Shown: positions 9,250 through 19,419 of the stretch, piece by piece
Position numbering within the stretch: the stretch's first letter is position 1
How the letters are laid out: each line of letters starts with the position of its first letter
Source: Porphyridium purpureum
Taxonomy: Eukaryota > Rhodophyta > Bangiophyceae > Porphyridiales > Porphyridiaceae
Length of the DNA: 64,000 nt
Direction of reading: 5' to 3'
Assembly (NCBI GenBank): GCA_008690995.1
Contig: VRMN01000001.1
Location: 5,022,001-5,086,000, forward strand
The notes under the pieces: generated by a model
The model's database searches: none
Told to the model about the DNA's origin: nothing
The model's input: only the letters and a program-made list of their open reading frames with translations
Position numbers and translations under genes: made by a program

Positions 9250-10632
9250 ATGGACGTGCCTCCTTCCAGATGCGAGCAGCGCATGCTGGAGAAATTGGAG
9301 TCGCGCGCCGCGCGTGGCCTGCGGCGAGCAATCTGGCCGACGTACAACCATGTGGATCCGCAAGGAGCGCACACTGATTCCAGCTCGCAGGCGTTCTTGA
9401 ATGCGGCTGCTTCCAACAGTAGCGCCGCGCGGGTAGACTTTGCGTCGAATGACTACTTGGGCGTGTCGACGTCATGTTTGCAGCTCCATGAGCGCTGCGC
9501 AAACCGATATGCAGAGTTTGTACGCGCGTTTCGTCCGCGTGCAACGGACGAGCGTGGCGAGCCAGCAGGTTGCCGGCTGGGCGCGATGAATGGGAGCACT
9601 GGCTCGCGCGTGCTGACGGGCAATTCGTGGCACCACGAAGCATTGGAACTAAGGAGTGCTGTCTTTCACGACGCGCCGTGCGCGTTGCTGTTCAATTCCG
9701 GATATGATGCCAACTTGGCGTTGCTCTCGTGCGTGCCGGCTTCGGCCATTGTTTATGACGAGTCTGTGCACGCGTCCATGCACGACGGAATTCGCCTCAG
9801 TCGCGCCTCTATCACGCGCTCATTCAAGCACAACTGTGTAGACGACCTACGTGCAGCTTTACGGGAGCTGAGATCTGAGCATGCGTGCAAAGACATTGTT
9901 GTGGTAATCGAGTCATTGTATTCAATGTCCGGCGATGTAGCCCCTTTGAAGCGCATTCTGGCAGCTGTTAATGAGCATGATGCCGATCTCGTTGTAGATG
10001 AGGCACACGCGGTCGGAATTTATGGCGATCATGGTCAAGGTCTTTGCTTTGAGAGGCGAGTTCAAACGCACCCTCGCTTGCTGGCACGCGTCGTGACCTT
10101 TGGCAAGGCATTTGGCGCACAGGGGGCTGCCGTGGTTCCCCGGTCACATCTTGTGCGAGAGTATCTGCTGAACTATGCTCGACCGCTGGTGTTTTCAACA
10201 TCGCTTGCTGTGCCTCTTGTGATTTGTTTGCTGGAGACTTACGAGTTCATGGCGTCGTCAGAGGCATCACAGCGGCGCGCGCGCCTAAGCGTGCTCAGCG
10301 ACTACTTTGACATGCACGCACGCTCCATGAAACACGTTGCGTGGGGTCCATCTGGATCTGGAAGTCCCATAAAAAGTGCGTTCATGCCTGGGAACGACTA
10401 TTGCGTGCGAGCCGCCATGTTTTTACGTGCGGGTGGCTACCTAGTGTATGCCATTCGGGCACCCACCGTCCCGGAGGGCTCGGAACGGATACGAGTCGTG
10501 CTGCACGCCACGAATACGGTCGCCGAAATTGACGGTCTGCTTCGTGCACTGGACGAGTTTGTCCAACATTCAGCTCGACCGGGTCTCCCAGCTACCGCTT
10601 CCGACGTGCTCAATCCCCGATCGAAATTATAA
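9250..10632 (+). CDS. BIOF: BioF-like alpha-oxoamine synthase (KAPA synthase) with peroxisomal PTS1
   Basis: 460-aa PLP enzyme of the alpha-oxoamine synthase family, best fitting 8-amino-7-oxononanoate (KAPA) synthase of biotin synthesis. Motifs seen: FASNDYLGV, GSTGSRVLTGN, LFNSGYDANL, IESLYSMSGD, DEAHAVGIYG (PLP-ring Asp/His) and VTFGKAFG with the Schiff-base Lys. The last three residues are SKL, a canonical PTS1 peroxisomal signal, which agrees with the peroxisomal location known for plant and fungal BioF. An alternative is another family member (serine palmitoyltransferase- or ALA-synthase-like), but the lack of membrane segments and the PTS1 favour BioF. The ATG at 9250 gives MDVPPSRCEQ. 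Confidence 0.82.
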   Translation: MDVPPSRCEQRMLEKLESRAARGLRRAIWPTYNHVDPQGAHTDSSSQAFLNAAASNSSAARVDFASNDYLGVSTSCLQLHERCANRYAEFVRAFRPRATDERGEPAGCRLGAMNGSTGSRVLTGNSWHHEALELRSAVFHDAPCALLFNSGYDANLALLSCVPASAIVYDESVHASMHDGIRLSRASITRSFKHNCVDDLRAALRELRSEHACKDIVVVIESLYSMSGDVAPLKRILAAVNEHDADLVVDEAHAVGIYGDHGQGLCFERRVQTHPRLLARVVTFGKAFGAQGAAVVPRSHLVREYLLNYARPLVFSTSLAVPLVICLLETYEFMASSEASQRRARLSVLSDYFDMHARSMKHVAWGPSGSGSPIKSAFMPGNDYCVRAAMFLRAGGYLVYAIRAPTVPEGSERIRVVLHATNTVAEIDGLLRALDEFVQHSARPGLPATASDVLNPRSKL

Positions 10633-10878
10633 ACCTGTCGGAACTCGCAACCCTGTCCTCGACTTGTGGCACATGTGCATAATTTCTCCTGCTCACGTGT
10701 GCAGCGTGACTTGGAGAAACGCGGGTTCAAACATAACGGAAGAATGTGGCGCACCTTTGTGAGGGACGATTCAGTTCGTGGCGAGGCACAAGTGGGAGGG
10801 TGGGCGAAGGCGGCTAGTGGAAGGCCACGCATTGAGGAAGAGGAAGGCGGATGTGATTGATATCACTCGCGTCACAGC

Positions 10879-13800
10879 ATGGACGAAGCTGCGTCAGAGA
10901 TTTACAGTCTGCTTTGTGCAGGGTTTGTTCTCCTTGGAACGGCGTTCCTGCTTCTTAAATCGCCGTGCCGCAGCGTGGAGCGCGCGCACAGTTTCGCGCT
11001 TCGCGAGCTGGTGGGAAGAAATGGGCTGGCCGGTACGCCGCCAGCAGAGCGGTCGCGCGGCTGGTTTGCGCGGCTGGTTTATGCCGTTTTGACTTCCGAT
11101 GGGCTCGTCTTGCTCGGGAGCACTTGCGTGATCTGCCTTTTGCCTCTGCGGATGTTGCTCGGTGCGGATACTGTGCTTGGCAGTGGCGCAGAGTTGTTCG
11201 CTCTGGCGGCGTGGCTGGTTGTAATGGTGGCAACATTTCTTCATGGGCTGATTTGGTTAGGTACGGTGTTCTATGGGAGCTTTTCTGTCATGTATGTTGT
11301 GGAAATGGCGCGCCAAGGCGCGAATCTCGTGAGCATCGACACCGCCATCTCGATCATTTGCGTGTTTATCTGTCTTGTTGATTTTGCTGTTCACGTCTTT
11401 GGGCACCGTCTGGACGCAAGGAGGATCGAGTACCACCTCATTCAAGGAGACTCCCCCGACGTGTATCCCACGATCACATGCCCACCATCTTTGTACAGCG
11501 TGCGAGGCTTGTCCTACTTGCTTTTCAGTTGGCTGTCACCCGTGCTGCAGAAAGGTCGCGCGGGTAAGCTGGAGCTGGAAGATTTACCGCCGCTCATGAA
11601 AAAGGACAAGGCGTCAAACGTGACCCAGGAGACGTTTCAAAAGGCATGGACGCGTGCCAAGCCGTCCGTGTACGATACTCTAGTTCGTGCGTTTGCGCAT
11701 GAGTTCACATTGACAGGCGCGCTCAAGCTTTGCAACGATTGCACAAATGTTGTCACGCCGCTCATACTGCAGCGCTTGATTGTATTTCTCCAGACAGGCG
11801 AGGGCGGAACGAGGCACGGGGTACTTCTCGTGTCTGTATTGACACTTAATTTCTTGATTCAGTCAGCCTTCTTGAACCAGTACTTTAGCCGCGTGAATAT
11901 TAGCACCGTACGCGTTCGGGCTGCATTGACTGTTGTGCTCTACAATAAGTCGCTCGTCCTGTCGGCGGACTCCCGCGCCAAGTTCCCGTCCGGCGCGGTG
12001 CAAAACTTGATTTCAACCGACGCGCGTCGTGTGAGTGAAACCATTCCGAATGTGAACATGCTTTGGTCTTGCGTCGTCCAAATTATAGTCGCGCTTGGTC
12101 TCCTGACAAGATTTGTAGGCGTCATTCCAACCCTGGCCGGGCTCGCCACGCTGCTAGTGTCGTCACCACTGCAGACGCGTTTCTTGTCCGTTTCAAAATC
12201 GCTCCGAGACAAGGCTTTGACGTACACTGACAGCCGCGTCAAAGTGCTGAATGAGATTCTCGCGGGCATCAAGCTGGTCAAAGTGCATGCCTGGGAGAAC
12301 GCATTTCGAGACCGAGTCGAACAGATCCGAGCAGAAGAGATCCATTACACACGCGCAGCATGGATCACGCAGGCGTTCAGTACCACGCTCCAGAGCTCAT
12401 TGAGTGTGACGTTGAGCACCGTGGCTTTTGCTGTATATGCGCTTCTCGGTCATTCGCTCGATGCGGCCGTCATTTTTCCGAGTATCTCGCTCTTCAACAT
12501 GCTCAGACCAACGCTGATTCTGCTTCCTATGTACCTGACGCAGTTCAGTGCTGCGTTTGCATCAATTGACCGCATGCAAAATTTCCTGAACTCGGAAGAG
12601 ACCCGCGCGCCGTCAGTTTCAGCTTCGGAACAAAATGCTTTTTACCAGACCGCCGACATTCGATCGCAGTCCGCCTCATTCTCGTGGGATTCTCCCGCGG
12701 ACGTGCCGGGCGGCACTAGCAGAAGTGCGGCTACCCTTGCTGCAACTACGGCGGCTGCTGTGGGCAGTCCGCAGCTGACTGACGTAACCTTTTCGGTCGC
12801 TCCGGGTACTTGTATTGCAATCATTGGCCCAACGGGATCGGGGAAGTCCACATTGTTGCGGAGCCTCTTGGGTGAAACATACATCATGACGGGACAAGCA
12901 GGAATCAATCCGGACAAAAGTATTGCCTTTGTGGACCAGACAGCGTTCATTTTGAACGGTACGGTCCGTGAGAACGTCTTGTTTGGACTGCCCTTTGACG
13001 AGCCAAAGTACAAACTGGCAGTGATGTGTGCGGCTCTAGACAAGGACTTTGAGTCCATGGTAGCGGGTGACCGCACAGAAATTGGCGCTCGAGGCGTGAA
13101 TTTGAGTGGGGGCCAAAAGCAACGGATTTCGATTGCGCGTGCTGTGTATTCTGATGCTGAGGTGTATATCTTTGACGATCCCCTGAGTGCCGTTGATGCG
13201 CATGTGGCGCAGCACATCTGGGGTGCATGTATGCTTGGGGCTCTCAAACAGAAGACAATTCTCATAGCGACTAACCAGCTGCATTTGCTCAATTCACCGC
13301 GGGTCGCACAAATTATCTGTCTGAGCGAGGACAGCGTGGTGGAACGCGTAGCGACCTTCGATGAGCTGGCATCTGAAGGTTCACAAAAAAACGAAACAGA
13401 GTTTGCACAAGGCTCGATGATTCCCTCACTTTTGGCATCGGCGTCAGGTTTGAAGGACAAGCCATCCGAGAAAGGCACCGAAGATGGCGGGATGGAAGAC
13501 CCGGCTGGTGTGTGGGAGAAGATATTGAGGGACAGTCAGGCTGGAGTCAAAGACAGTGCTGGGAAGGAGCATTCCGAGGGCAATGCGGCGGCAAGCGAAG
13601 TTCTGAACGAGTCTGCCGGAGTGCTAATTCAGAAAGAAGAGCGATCTTCTGGGAGCGTGAAGCTCTGGCTGTACCTCAAGTATTTAAGGGCCGGAGGCAT
13701 TGCTTTGAATCTTGTCAACGTTCTGGGACTGATCCCTTTGAATACGCTGCTCGGCGTGGCTTCGCTACTGTGGCTGGGAGTGTGGAGCGATGGAAAGATC

Positions 13801-16032
13801 CAGCCAGATCCCGGCGTTGTTTTCTACATGGGTGTATTTGTCCTCATTGGGGTACTCACGTTGCTGTCAAACTTTGTGGTGAGTCTCCTTGTTGCATACA
13901 GCAGCATTGCAGCGTCTAAAAGGTTTCATTCTCGCATGTTGGACACGGTTTTACGGGCTCCAATGTCATGGTTTGACGCAACGCCCATTGGTCGCGTTCT
14001 GAACCGCTTTTCGACGGACGTAGATCGAATGGACTCGTCCGTGGCACAAAGTTTCAGTAACTTTCTCAAAATCGGGAGCTCGTTCGTGTGCACGCTGGGT
14101 CTGATTTTGTACGCAACGCCCTTGTTTGTATTTCCCATGTTTCTTGTCGGAATTTTGTTCGTCCGCGTGCAGGACGGATATCGAAAGGGCGCTGTCGAAC
14201 TGCGCCGCCTTGAAGGCGTGTGTCGATCACCCCTGTATAATCTTGTGGCCGAGACAAGCGAAGGACTAACAACTATTCGCGCCTATGCGCTCGAACGGAG
14301 ATTTCAAAACCTGATTGTGGAACACATGGACGAGCTCAACCAAACAACACTGTGCAATCTGGTTGCCAATCGGTGGCTCTCGGTGCGTCTCGAATTCATG
14401 TCCAATTCGCTCATCTTTTTCATTGCATTGCTTGCGGTGCTTGGTCGGGGTTCTATCCCACCGTCGCTCGCAGCCGTGGTGCTGACATATTCCAACTCGC
14501 TCACCATGATGGCTACCTTTACGATTCGCATGTACTCGGAAACCGAGCAGCAAATGGCGTCAATCGAGCGGATAGTTGAGTACAGCGAGTCGCCGCCTCT
14601 GCCCAGCGAGTATGGACCCCAAGAGCATCCAAAGGATCGTGAGAGGTCCAAGGACGGGATCAGACCTACTGCTGTGGTCAAGAAGAACTGGCCGCGCTTC
14701 GGTGAGATTGAGTTTGTGGACGTCGCTATGCGGTATCGGAAGGACCTTCCCCGTGTGCTGGACAATGTGTCTTTCAAAATTAATGCTGGTGAGCGTATCG
14801 GCGTGGTCGGCCGCACGGGTGCTGGCAAGAGCAGTCTTTTGTCGGCTTTATTCCGGCTTGTCCCGCTTGAACAAGGCTCGATTTTGATAGACGGAGTGGA
14901 CTTGAAATCGCTTCCTTTGGACCAGGTACGCTCAGCGCTCGGGATCATTCCGCAGGACCCTTTCTTATTCAGTGGCACTATTCGGGAAAATTTGGATCCG
15001 TTTCACGAGTTCGAGGATGAGCAGCTGTGGCGATCGCTACGCTCGTGCGGCCTTGCAGGATTTGTGAGTAGCACTGGGTTCGGCCTTGACTTTGTGGTGA
15101 ATGACCAAGGGCTTAATTTATCGCTCGGGCAGCGTCAGTTGCTGAGCTTGGCGCGGGCATTAGTCCACGAATCGCCAGTGCTCTTGCTGGATGAAGCGAC
15201 TGCTGCTGTCGATCTTGCGACCGACCAGCTGATTCAGCGTACACTGCGCGAGGAATTGAAGCGTTCGCGCTCGACGTCCATCACTATTGCACACCGCATC
15301 AATACGATTCTGGATTCAGATCGAGTGCTCGTGATGGACAAGGGGCGCGTGGCTGAGTTTGATGCACCCGGTCCACTTTCGGTCCAACCGAACGGGATTT
15401 TTGCGTCCCTTGTGAAACAGTCGAAATTGGAAGGCGAGACCGCGGCAGGGCCCGTGTCATGCGAGGATCAGCTGTCCGCGACGGGCATTTGCAACGGCCC
15501 GCACGTGAGTACAGCGCACCGCCGCCTGTACAAAGCATTTCACGAGCTTCGGGAGATTGTAATTGAATTGAACAGAACCGACGAGTCCGCTCCCCGGCGT
15601 GTGCAGCGCGAACTGGCTGCCGCAGGCATGGACGTCTCTTCATTCAAAGTGAGTGTCCGCCGGGCGATCGACAAGCTGGCAAGTCTTGCTCAGGAGCAAG
15701 GACTGTCGGGCTCGGCTGCGGACGGCACAGGTAATCGCTCGTGGGGCCGGCACAGTGCGTATGCCGCAGACGCCTTATTTCCAGGCGTGAATTCAGTCGC
15801 GCAAATAGATGGCTCGGCAGAGAGCTCAGGCGTCTTCTCAGCTCGAACATTTCGTGATCCAGCTTCAAGCAATGGTGCATCAGGCCCATCTTTTGCAGGG
15901 CATCTCGAAGACGTCGAAGAGGATGAAGCCGGTTCAGCCTTGCAGAGGTCGACTTCTCACAGCCTCAGCCGCGATAGCAAGGGACTGAGCACCCGAGGCT
16001 CGGCTTTTGGAGGAGTGAAGTCGATGAGGTAA
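10879..16032 (+). CDS. ABCC-subfamily (MRP-type) ABC transporter
   Basis: 1717-aa full ABC transporter. An N-terminal TMD0-like hydrophobic block covers about residues 1-180. TMD1 is followed by NBD1 with Walker A GPTGSGKST (about 649-657), signature LSGGQKQR (about 741) and Walker B IFDDPLSAVD, where Asp replaces the catalytic Glu as is usual for ABCC NBD1. TMD2 is followed by NBD2 with GRTGAGKSS (about 1310), signature LSLGQRQ (about 1413) and the complete LLLDEATAAVD (about 1434). An unusual tail of about 220 residues after NBD2 is Ser-rich with no recognisable domain. Likely exports glutathione conjugates or other organic anions across vacuolar or plasma membrane; the substrate cannot be read from sequence. 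The ATG is at 10879; the gene is intronless. Confidence 0.95.
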   Translation: MDEAASEIYSLLCAGFVLLGTAFLLLKSPCRSVERAHSFALRELVGRNGLAGTPPAERSRGWFARLVYAVLTSDGLVLLGSTCVICLLPLRMLLGADTVLGSGAELFALAAWLVVMVATFLHGLIWLGTVFYGSFSVMYVVEMARQGANLVSIDTAISIICVFICLVDFAVHVFGHRLDARRIEYHLIQGDSPDVYPTITCPPSLYSVRGLSYLLFSWLSPVLQKGRAGKLELEDLPPLMKKDKASNVTQETFQKAWTRAKPSVYDTLVRAFAHEFTLTGALKLCNDCTNVVTPLILQRLIVFLQTGEGGTRHGVLLVSVLTLNFLIQSAFLNQYFSRVNISTVRVRAALTVVLYNKSLVLSADSRAKFPSGAVQNLISTDARRVSETIPNVNMLWSCVVQIIVALGLLTRFVGVIPTLAGLATLLVSSPLQTRFLSVSKSLRDKALTYTDSRVKVLNEILAGIKLVKVHAWENAFRDRVEQIRAEEIHYTRAAWITQAFSTTLQSSLSVTLSTVAFAVYALLGHSLDAAVIFPSISLFNMLRPTLILLPMYLTQFSAAFASIDRMQNFLNSEETRAPSVSASEQNAFYQTADIRSQSASFSWDSPADVPGGTSRSAATLAATTAAAVGSPQLTDVTFSVAPGTCIAIIGPTGSGKSTLLRSLLGETYIMTGQAGINPDKSIAFVDQTAFILNGTVRENVLFGLPFDEPKYKLAVMCAALDKDFESMVAGDRTEIGARGVNLSGGQKQRISIARAVYSDAEVYIFDDPLSAVDAHVAQHIWGACMLGALKQKTILIATNQLHLLNSPRVAQIICLSEDSVVERVATFDELASEGSQKNETEFAQGSMIPSLLASASGLKDKPSEKGTEDGGMEDPAGVWEKILRDSQAGVKDSAGKEHSEGNAAASEVLNESAGVLIQKEERSSGSVKLWLYLKYLRAGGIALNLVNVLGLIPLNTLLGVASLLWLGVWSDGKIQPDPGVVFYMGVFVLIGVLTLLSNFVVSLLVAYSSIAASKRFHSRMLDTVLRAPMSWFDATPIGRVLNRFSTDVDRMDSSVAQSFSNFLKIGSSFVCTLGLILYATPLFVFPMFLVGILFVRVQDGYRKGAVELRRLEGVCRSPLYNLVAETSEGLTTIRAYALERRFQNLIVEHMDELNQTTLCNLVANRWLSVRLEFMSNSLIFFIALLAVLGRGSIPPSLAAVVLTYSNSLTMMATFTIRMYSETEQQMASIERIVEYSESPPLPSEYGPQEHPKDRERSKDGIRPTAVVKKNWPRFGEIEFVDVAMRYRKDLPRVLDNVSFKINAGERIGVVGRTGAGKSSLLSALFRLVPLEQGSILIDGVDLKSLPLDQVRSALGIIPQDPFLFSGTIRENLDPFHEFEDEQLWRSLRSCGLAGFVSSTGFGLDFVVNDQGLNLSLGQRQLLSLARALVHESPVLLLDEATAAVDLATDQLIQRTLREELKRSRSTSITIAHRINTILDSDRVLVMDKGRVAEFDAPGPLSVQPNGIFASLVKQSKLEGETAAGPVSCEDQLSATGICNGPHVSTAHRRLYKAFHELREIVIELNRTDESAPRRVQRELAAAGMDVSSFKVSVRRAIDKLASLAQEQGLSGSAADGTGNRSWGRHSAYAADALFPGVNSVAQIDGSAESSGVFSARTFRDPASSNGASGPSFAGHLEDVEEDEAGSALQRSTSHSLSRDSKGLSTRGSAFGGVKSMR

Positions 16033-16607
16033 ACTCAAAACATACTTTGTAGCTCGCTTGCCGACGCTCTGGAATCAGAACGTGCGGCCATGCGTGCGCC
16101 AATGAATGCCGGCCGGTGTGCCGCAGCTGTCGTGGCCGTTTGCACCCATCGCGCGCTGGCACAGCGCTTCAGCTATTCGTGCGGCGCATTCATCACCTTC
16201 ATCACATGCAAAGACTCACCTTGTGGCCTTCCTGTGTTTCTACATGTGCTCCACCTCACAGGTGAGGAAACCGAGCTGTTCCTCAGCCTTGCACGCACTT
16301 CCCGCCCCAACTCAACGTTGCGGTTTGCGTGCGTAACAGCTCGCGCAAACGCTTTTTTCTGCGTGTGTGCGTGTGAGCGCGTGCGCAACGGATCGCTGTT
16401 GTTCATAACAAACGGCTCGAATTTGTCGGGAACGCGGTTGGATCGGGCGACGCCAGATGCGACCGAGTCGGGAGGTGAACGTGCAGAGAGCAGGCAAGCT
16501 GTGTTGGGATGGTGAGGCAACGGTGTGTCGAGGAATCAGCGAAGGCGTGGTAGAGGTCGCGACAGGCGGGTGGTGCGGGACAGACAGCAGGGAGAAGAGT
16601 GTTTAAA
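16033..16607. other. Intergenic region
   Basis: 575 bp between two plus-strand genes. No RNA gene, repeat or coding frame with recognisable content was seen; presumably the 3' UTR of the transporter and promoter of the next gene. Confidence 0.4.
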
Positions 16608-18503
16608 ATGAACGAGTCATATGTGGTGAAGCGCGGCGAGTCGCGCGCGCTGGCAGGCGCAGATCTGAAGGGCGTGATTCCGTGGACCGTGTACGATCTG
16701 CTGGATGTGGCCAACGACAAGCGCACGGCATGGAAGCTATTTGAGAACGAGAAGGGCGGCTCGATGACCGTGTCTGAGTTCCATTTGCTGTGCAAGGATA
16801 TGAGCAAGGCGATCTTGACCCTGGGAATCAAGCACGGCGACTTTGTGGGTGTGCTGGGCTACCCGTGTGTTGAGTATGCCGCCGCTGAAATTGCCGTTAT
16901 GCAGGTTGGTGCGGTCGTAGTTCCGCTGTATCCAGAGGGCAGTGCGGAGATCAACGAAGTCGCTCTGCAGACCACAAACTCCAAGCTCGTCTTTTGCCCC
17001 ATGTCGCTCGTTCACAAGGTTATGACGTACCGCAAGCAGCTGACCGAGCTGAAGAACATTATTATCTGGGCAGAGGAAAACGAAATGCTTCCGGAGACCG
17101 AAGGCGAAATTCACTTTTGGGACGACATCCTATTCAAAGGTTCAGAAGAATCCGACGCGCAGTTCAACGAGGCTCGGAAGAAAGTCAAGCCTGAGAATCC
17201 GGCGATGTTGACACCCGTCAGCGGCATGTCGCAGCTCAAGATGGCCATCTTTTCGCAGGATAACATTACGTACAGCGCGCGAAAGGTGCCTGAGCATGCG
17301 GGCCTCACCAGTGACGACCATCTGGTGAGCCACATTCCATTCTTCCTGATGCTCGGAAAAATCCTCGACGTATACGGCGCTCTGGCAGTGGGATACCACA
17401 CCACTTTCTTGAACAAGGGCGCGTGGAACGGCACGAAATCGCAATTCCTGACGGGCATGCAAAATGCAAAGCCGACGTTTATCATCGCGCCCGGTTTTGC
17501 AGTTGAGAAAATGCAGTGGCACGTGGAGAAGACGCTGCAGTTCAAGGACGATAAACTGAAAGCTTTCATGAAAGGCAGCGCCTTGGAGTGTGGGCGCAAG
17601 TCTTCCAATGCGACCATGAAGCAGAAGAAAGTGCCGATGAACTATGGAATGCACAAGGGCTTCTTCCAGAAGACGCGCGAAATGATTGGGTTTGACAACT
17701 GCAGATACGGCGTCTCATTCGCGACCCCTCTTTCCGAGGCCTGTCAGAAGTACCTGTGGAACCTGAACATGCCCGTGGTTGACGGATACGAGAAACTCGA
17801 GTCTTGTGGACTCCTGGCATTTGGCGCGCCAGGTATGTACAAGAGCGGAACGATGGGCAAGCCCATTGAGGGCTGGACTGTTAAAATTCACAAGCCTGAT
17901 GAAAATGGCGTCGGCGAAATTTTGGTGAAGGGGCGTTCGCTGTTCTTGGGTTATCTGGACGATGAAGAGCTCACCTCCAAGAGATTCACGTCAGACGGCT
18001 TCTTCCGAACCAATGATTTAGGTTCCGTCGACGAGGAAGGGTATTTGATCTTCAAGTCTCGCAAGTCGGACATCATTGTACTGGCCACGGGTGAGCAAGT
18101 GAATCCTACGATCATTGAAGGCAATCTGAAATCATTGATCCCGGGTGTGCACCAAGTTCTGGTGGTGGGCCAGGGCCAGAACAGCCTTGGCTGTTTGATC
18201 ACGATGAAAACGGCAAAGCAATCTGCCACTGGGGAGGCGCGCTTGGCCTCGTGTGTTCGCTACACTACACAGGCCAAGACGGTCCAGGAGCTGAAAAAAG
18301 ACGTTCGCTTCAAAGATCTTGTGGCCGTTGCCTTGGAGCAGGTGAACCGACTTGCCACCAGCAAGAACACAAAGGTAACTACGTACCACTTGTGCATGGA
18401 AAACTGGACGCCGCAGAACAACATGGCGGCTCCCGGTGGTATGCTGCGACGAGACGTCATCATGGAAACGTACAAGGCCGAAATCGAGAAAATGTTTGCG
18501 TAG
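16608..18503 (+). CDS. Long-chain acyl-CoA synthetase-like protein with degraded catalytic motifs
   Basis: 631-aa member of the ANL (AMP-forming acyl-CoA synthetase) superfamily. The overall order matches bubblegum or long-chain ACS proteins: GDFVGVLGYPCVEYAAAEIA, VVPLYPEGSAEI, FSQDNITYSA, VSHIPFFLMLGKILDVYGAL, FFRTNDLGSVDEEGYL and KSDIIVLATGEQVNPTIIE. Key motifs are eroded. The P-loop-like TSGTTG-x-PK reads TPVSGMSQLK, the GY/LxxTE motif reads GYEKLESCG, and the C-terminal catalytic Lys position reads Met (PGGMLRRDV). It may be a pseudoenzyme or use altered chemistry. No signal peptide or clear membrane segment. The start is the ATG at 16608 (MNESYVVKRG); an upstream GTG in frame was rejected. 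Confidence 0.8.
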   Translation: MNESYVVKRGESRALAGADLKGVIPWTVYDLLDVANDKRTAWKLFENEKGGSMTVSEFHLLCKDMSKAILTLGIKHGDFVGVLGYPCVEYAAAEIAVMQVGAVVVPLYPEGSAEINEVALQTTNSKLVFCPMSLVHKVMTYRKQLTELKNIIIWAEENEMLPETEGEIHFWDDILFKGSEESDAQFNEARKKVKPENPAMLTPVSGMSQLKMAIFSQDNITYSARKVPEHAGLTSDDHLVSHIPFFLMLGKILDVYGALAVGYHTTFLNKGAWNGTKSQFLTGMQNAKPTFIIAPGFAVEKMQWHVEKTLQFKDDKLKAFMKGSALECGRKSSNATMKQKKVPMNYGMHKGFFQKTREMIGFDNCRYGVSFATPLSEACQKYLWNLNMPVVDGYEKLESCGLLAFGAPGMYKSGTMGKPIEGWTVKIHKPDENGVGEILVKGRSLFLGYLDDEELTSKRFTSDGFFRTNDLGSVDEEGYLIFKSRKSDIIVLATGEQVNPTIIEGNLKSLIPGVHQVLVVGQGQNSLGCLITMKTAKQSATGEARLASCVRYTTQAKTVQELKKDVRFKDLVAVALEQVNRLATSKNTKVTTYHLCMENWTPQNNMAAPGGMLRRDVIMETYKAEIEKMFA

Positions 18504-19419
18504 AATTAGCTCGAGTGATTGCTGCAAGGCATTCCTTCGTTCGTAACACGGACCTCCGGGTTGGCTGATAAGCGACCCCCTCCTGCACATGTGTAGTTGT
18601 TGTACGTCTGATAAATTGAAATTCTCGAACATGCTTGTCAGACACCGTGCAATAGCCGTCAAAGACTGGCTCCCACGAAGGGCATATTGCACGATGGTGA
18701 CAGCGAGCTGAAAGTCCACCTTCACTGAAGCGTCTTCTCAATTTTCGTCCGAGTGCGAAAGCATGCGATGAATCGAAAAGAGAAAGAGTGACTGTGACGA
18801 ATCCGCGCGGCTTTCCGGGCACACCGCGCTGAGAGGTCAAGCAGCCCGGCTGGACAAACGGCCAAGACTTCAAACTATTCGTTTGAGCACGAAAGATTGC
18901 ATGTCCTGCGTGCACGGGTTTTTTGAAATCTGGAGAGGTACCAATGCACGACTCTCCAGTTTCCAAAAAGGCGCGAGAGGTATCTATTGAAAGGCGACTG
19001 GGTTTTCGGCGGGATTGGTCGCTTGCCGGGCGCGATTCATATAAATTTTTTTTTTTGTTTTTTGAATCATGGCTTCAGCGATTGAATGCAGCAAATTTTG
19101 GATGAGCCGCCCCGATCTTCTCCTGCAGGCAGTATACTCGCCATTGCGACCGGTAGTGTGAGAGAGCAAGTGCTTTCCATGTCCTACGGCTACTTCGATG
19201 CGTTTCGTCGATTCGGCTTATCTGTGGAACCGTTAAGAGAGTCAGGTGAGCGTGAACCGAAAAAGGACGGTTTAGTCATTATGGCCGTTAAACCATTGAG
19301 CTGTTTGCTTTTGTTTCTGAACGCCGATGCGGCAGCGTTTCGGTCAGCGTGGCACCTGGATGTGAGGCGGGTGAGGTGTGATCTCACTTGAGTTCGTACG
19401 CTGACGCAAGCGAGAGAGA
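18504..19419. other. Intergenic region with T-tract
   Basis: 916 bp before the M50B-like gene. Short frames exist on both strands but none resembles a protein. A run of T with few interruptions lies at about 19046-19063. Nothing else is supported. Confidence 0.4.

Noticed and set aside
12642-13478. 278-codon antisense frame inside the ABC transporter
   Set aside because: Lies over NBD1 of the transporter; Ser-rich shadow without homology. The 14304-14978 frame is the same kind of artefact.
18460-18966. 168-codon minus-strand frame between the ACS-like and M50B-like genes
   Set aside because: Overlaps the end of the ACS-like gene, has no recognisable sequence, and has composition unlike the real genes.
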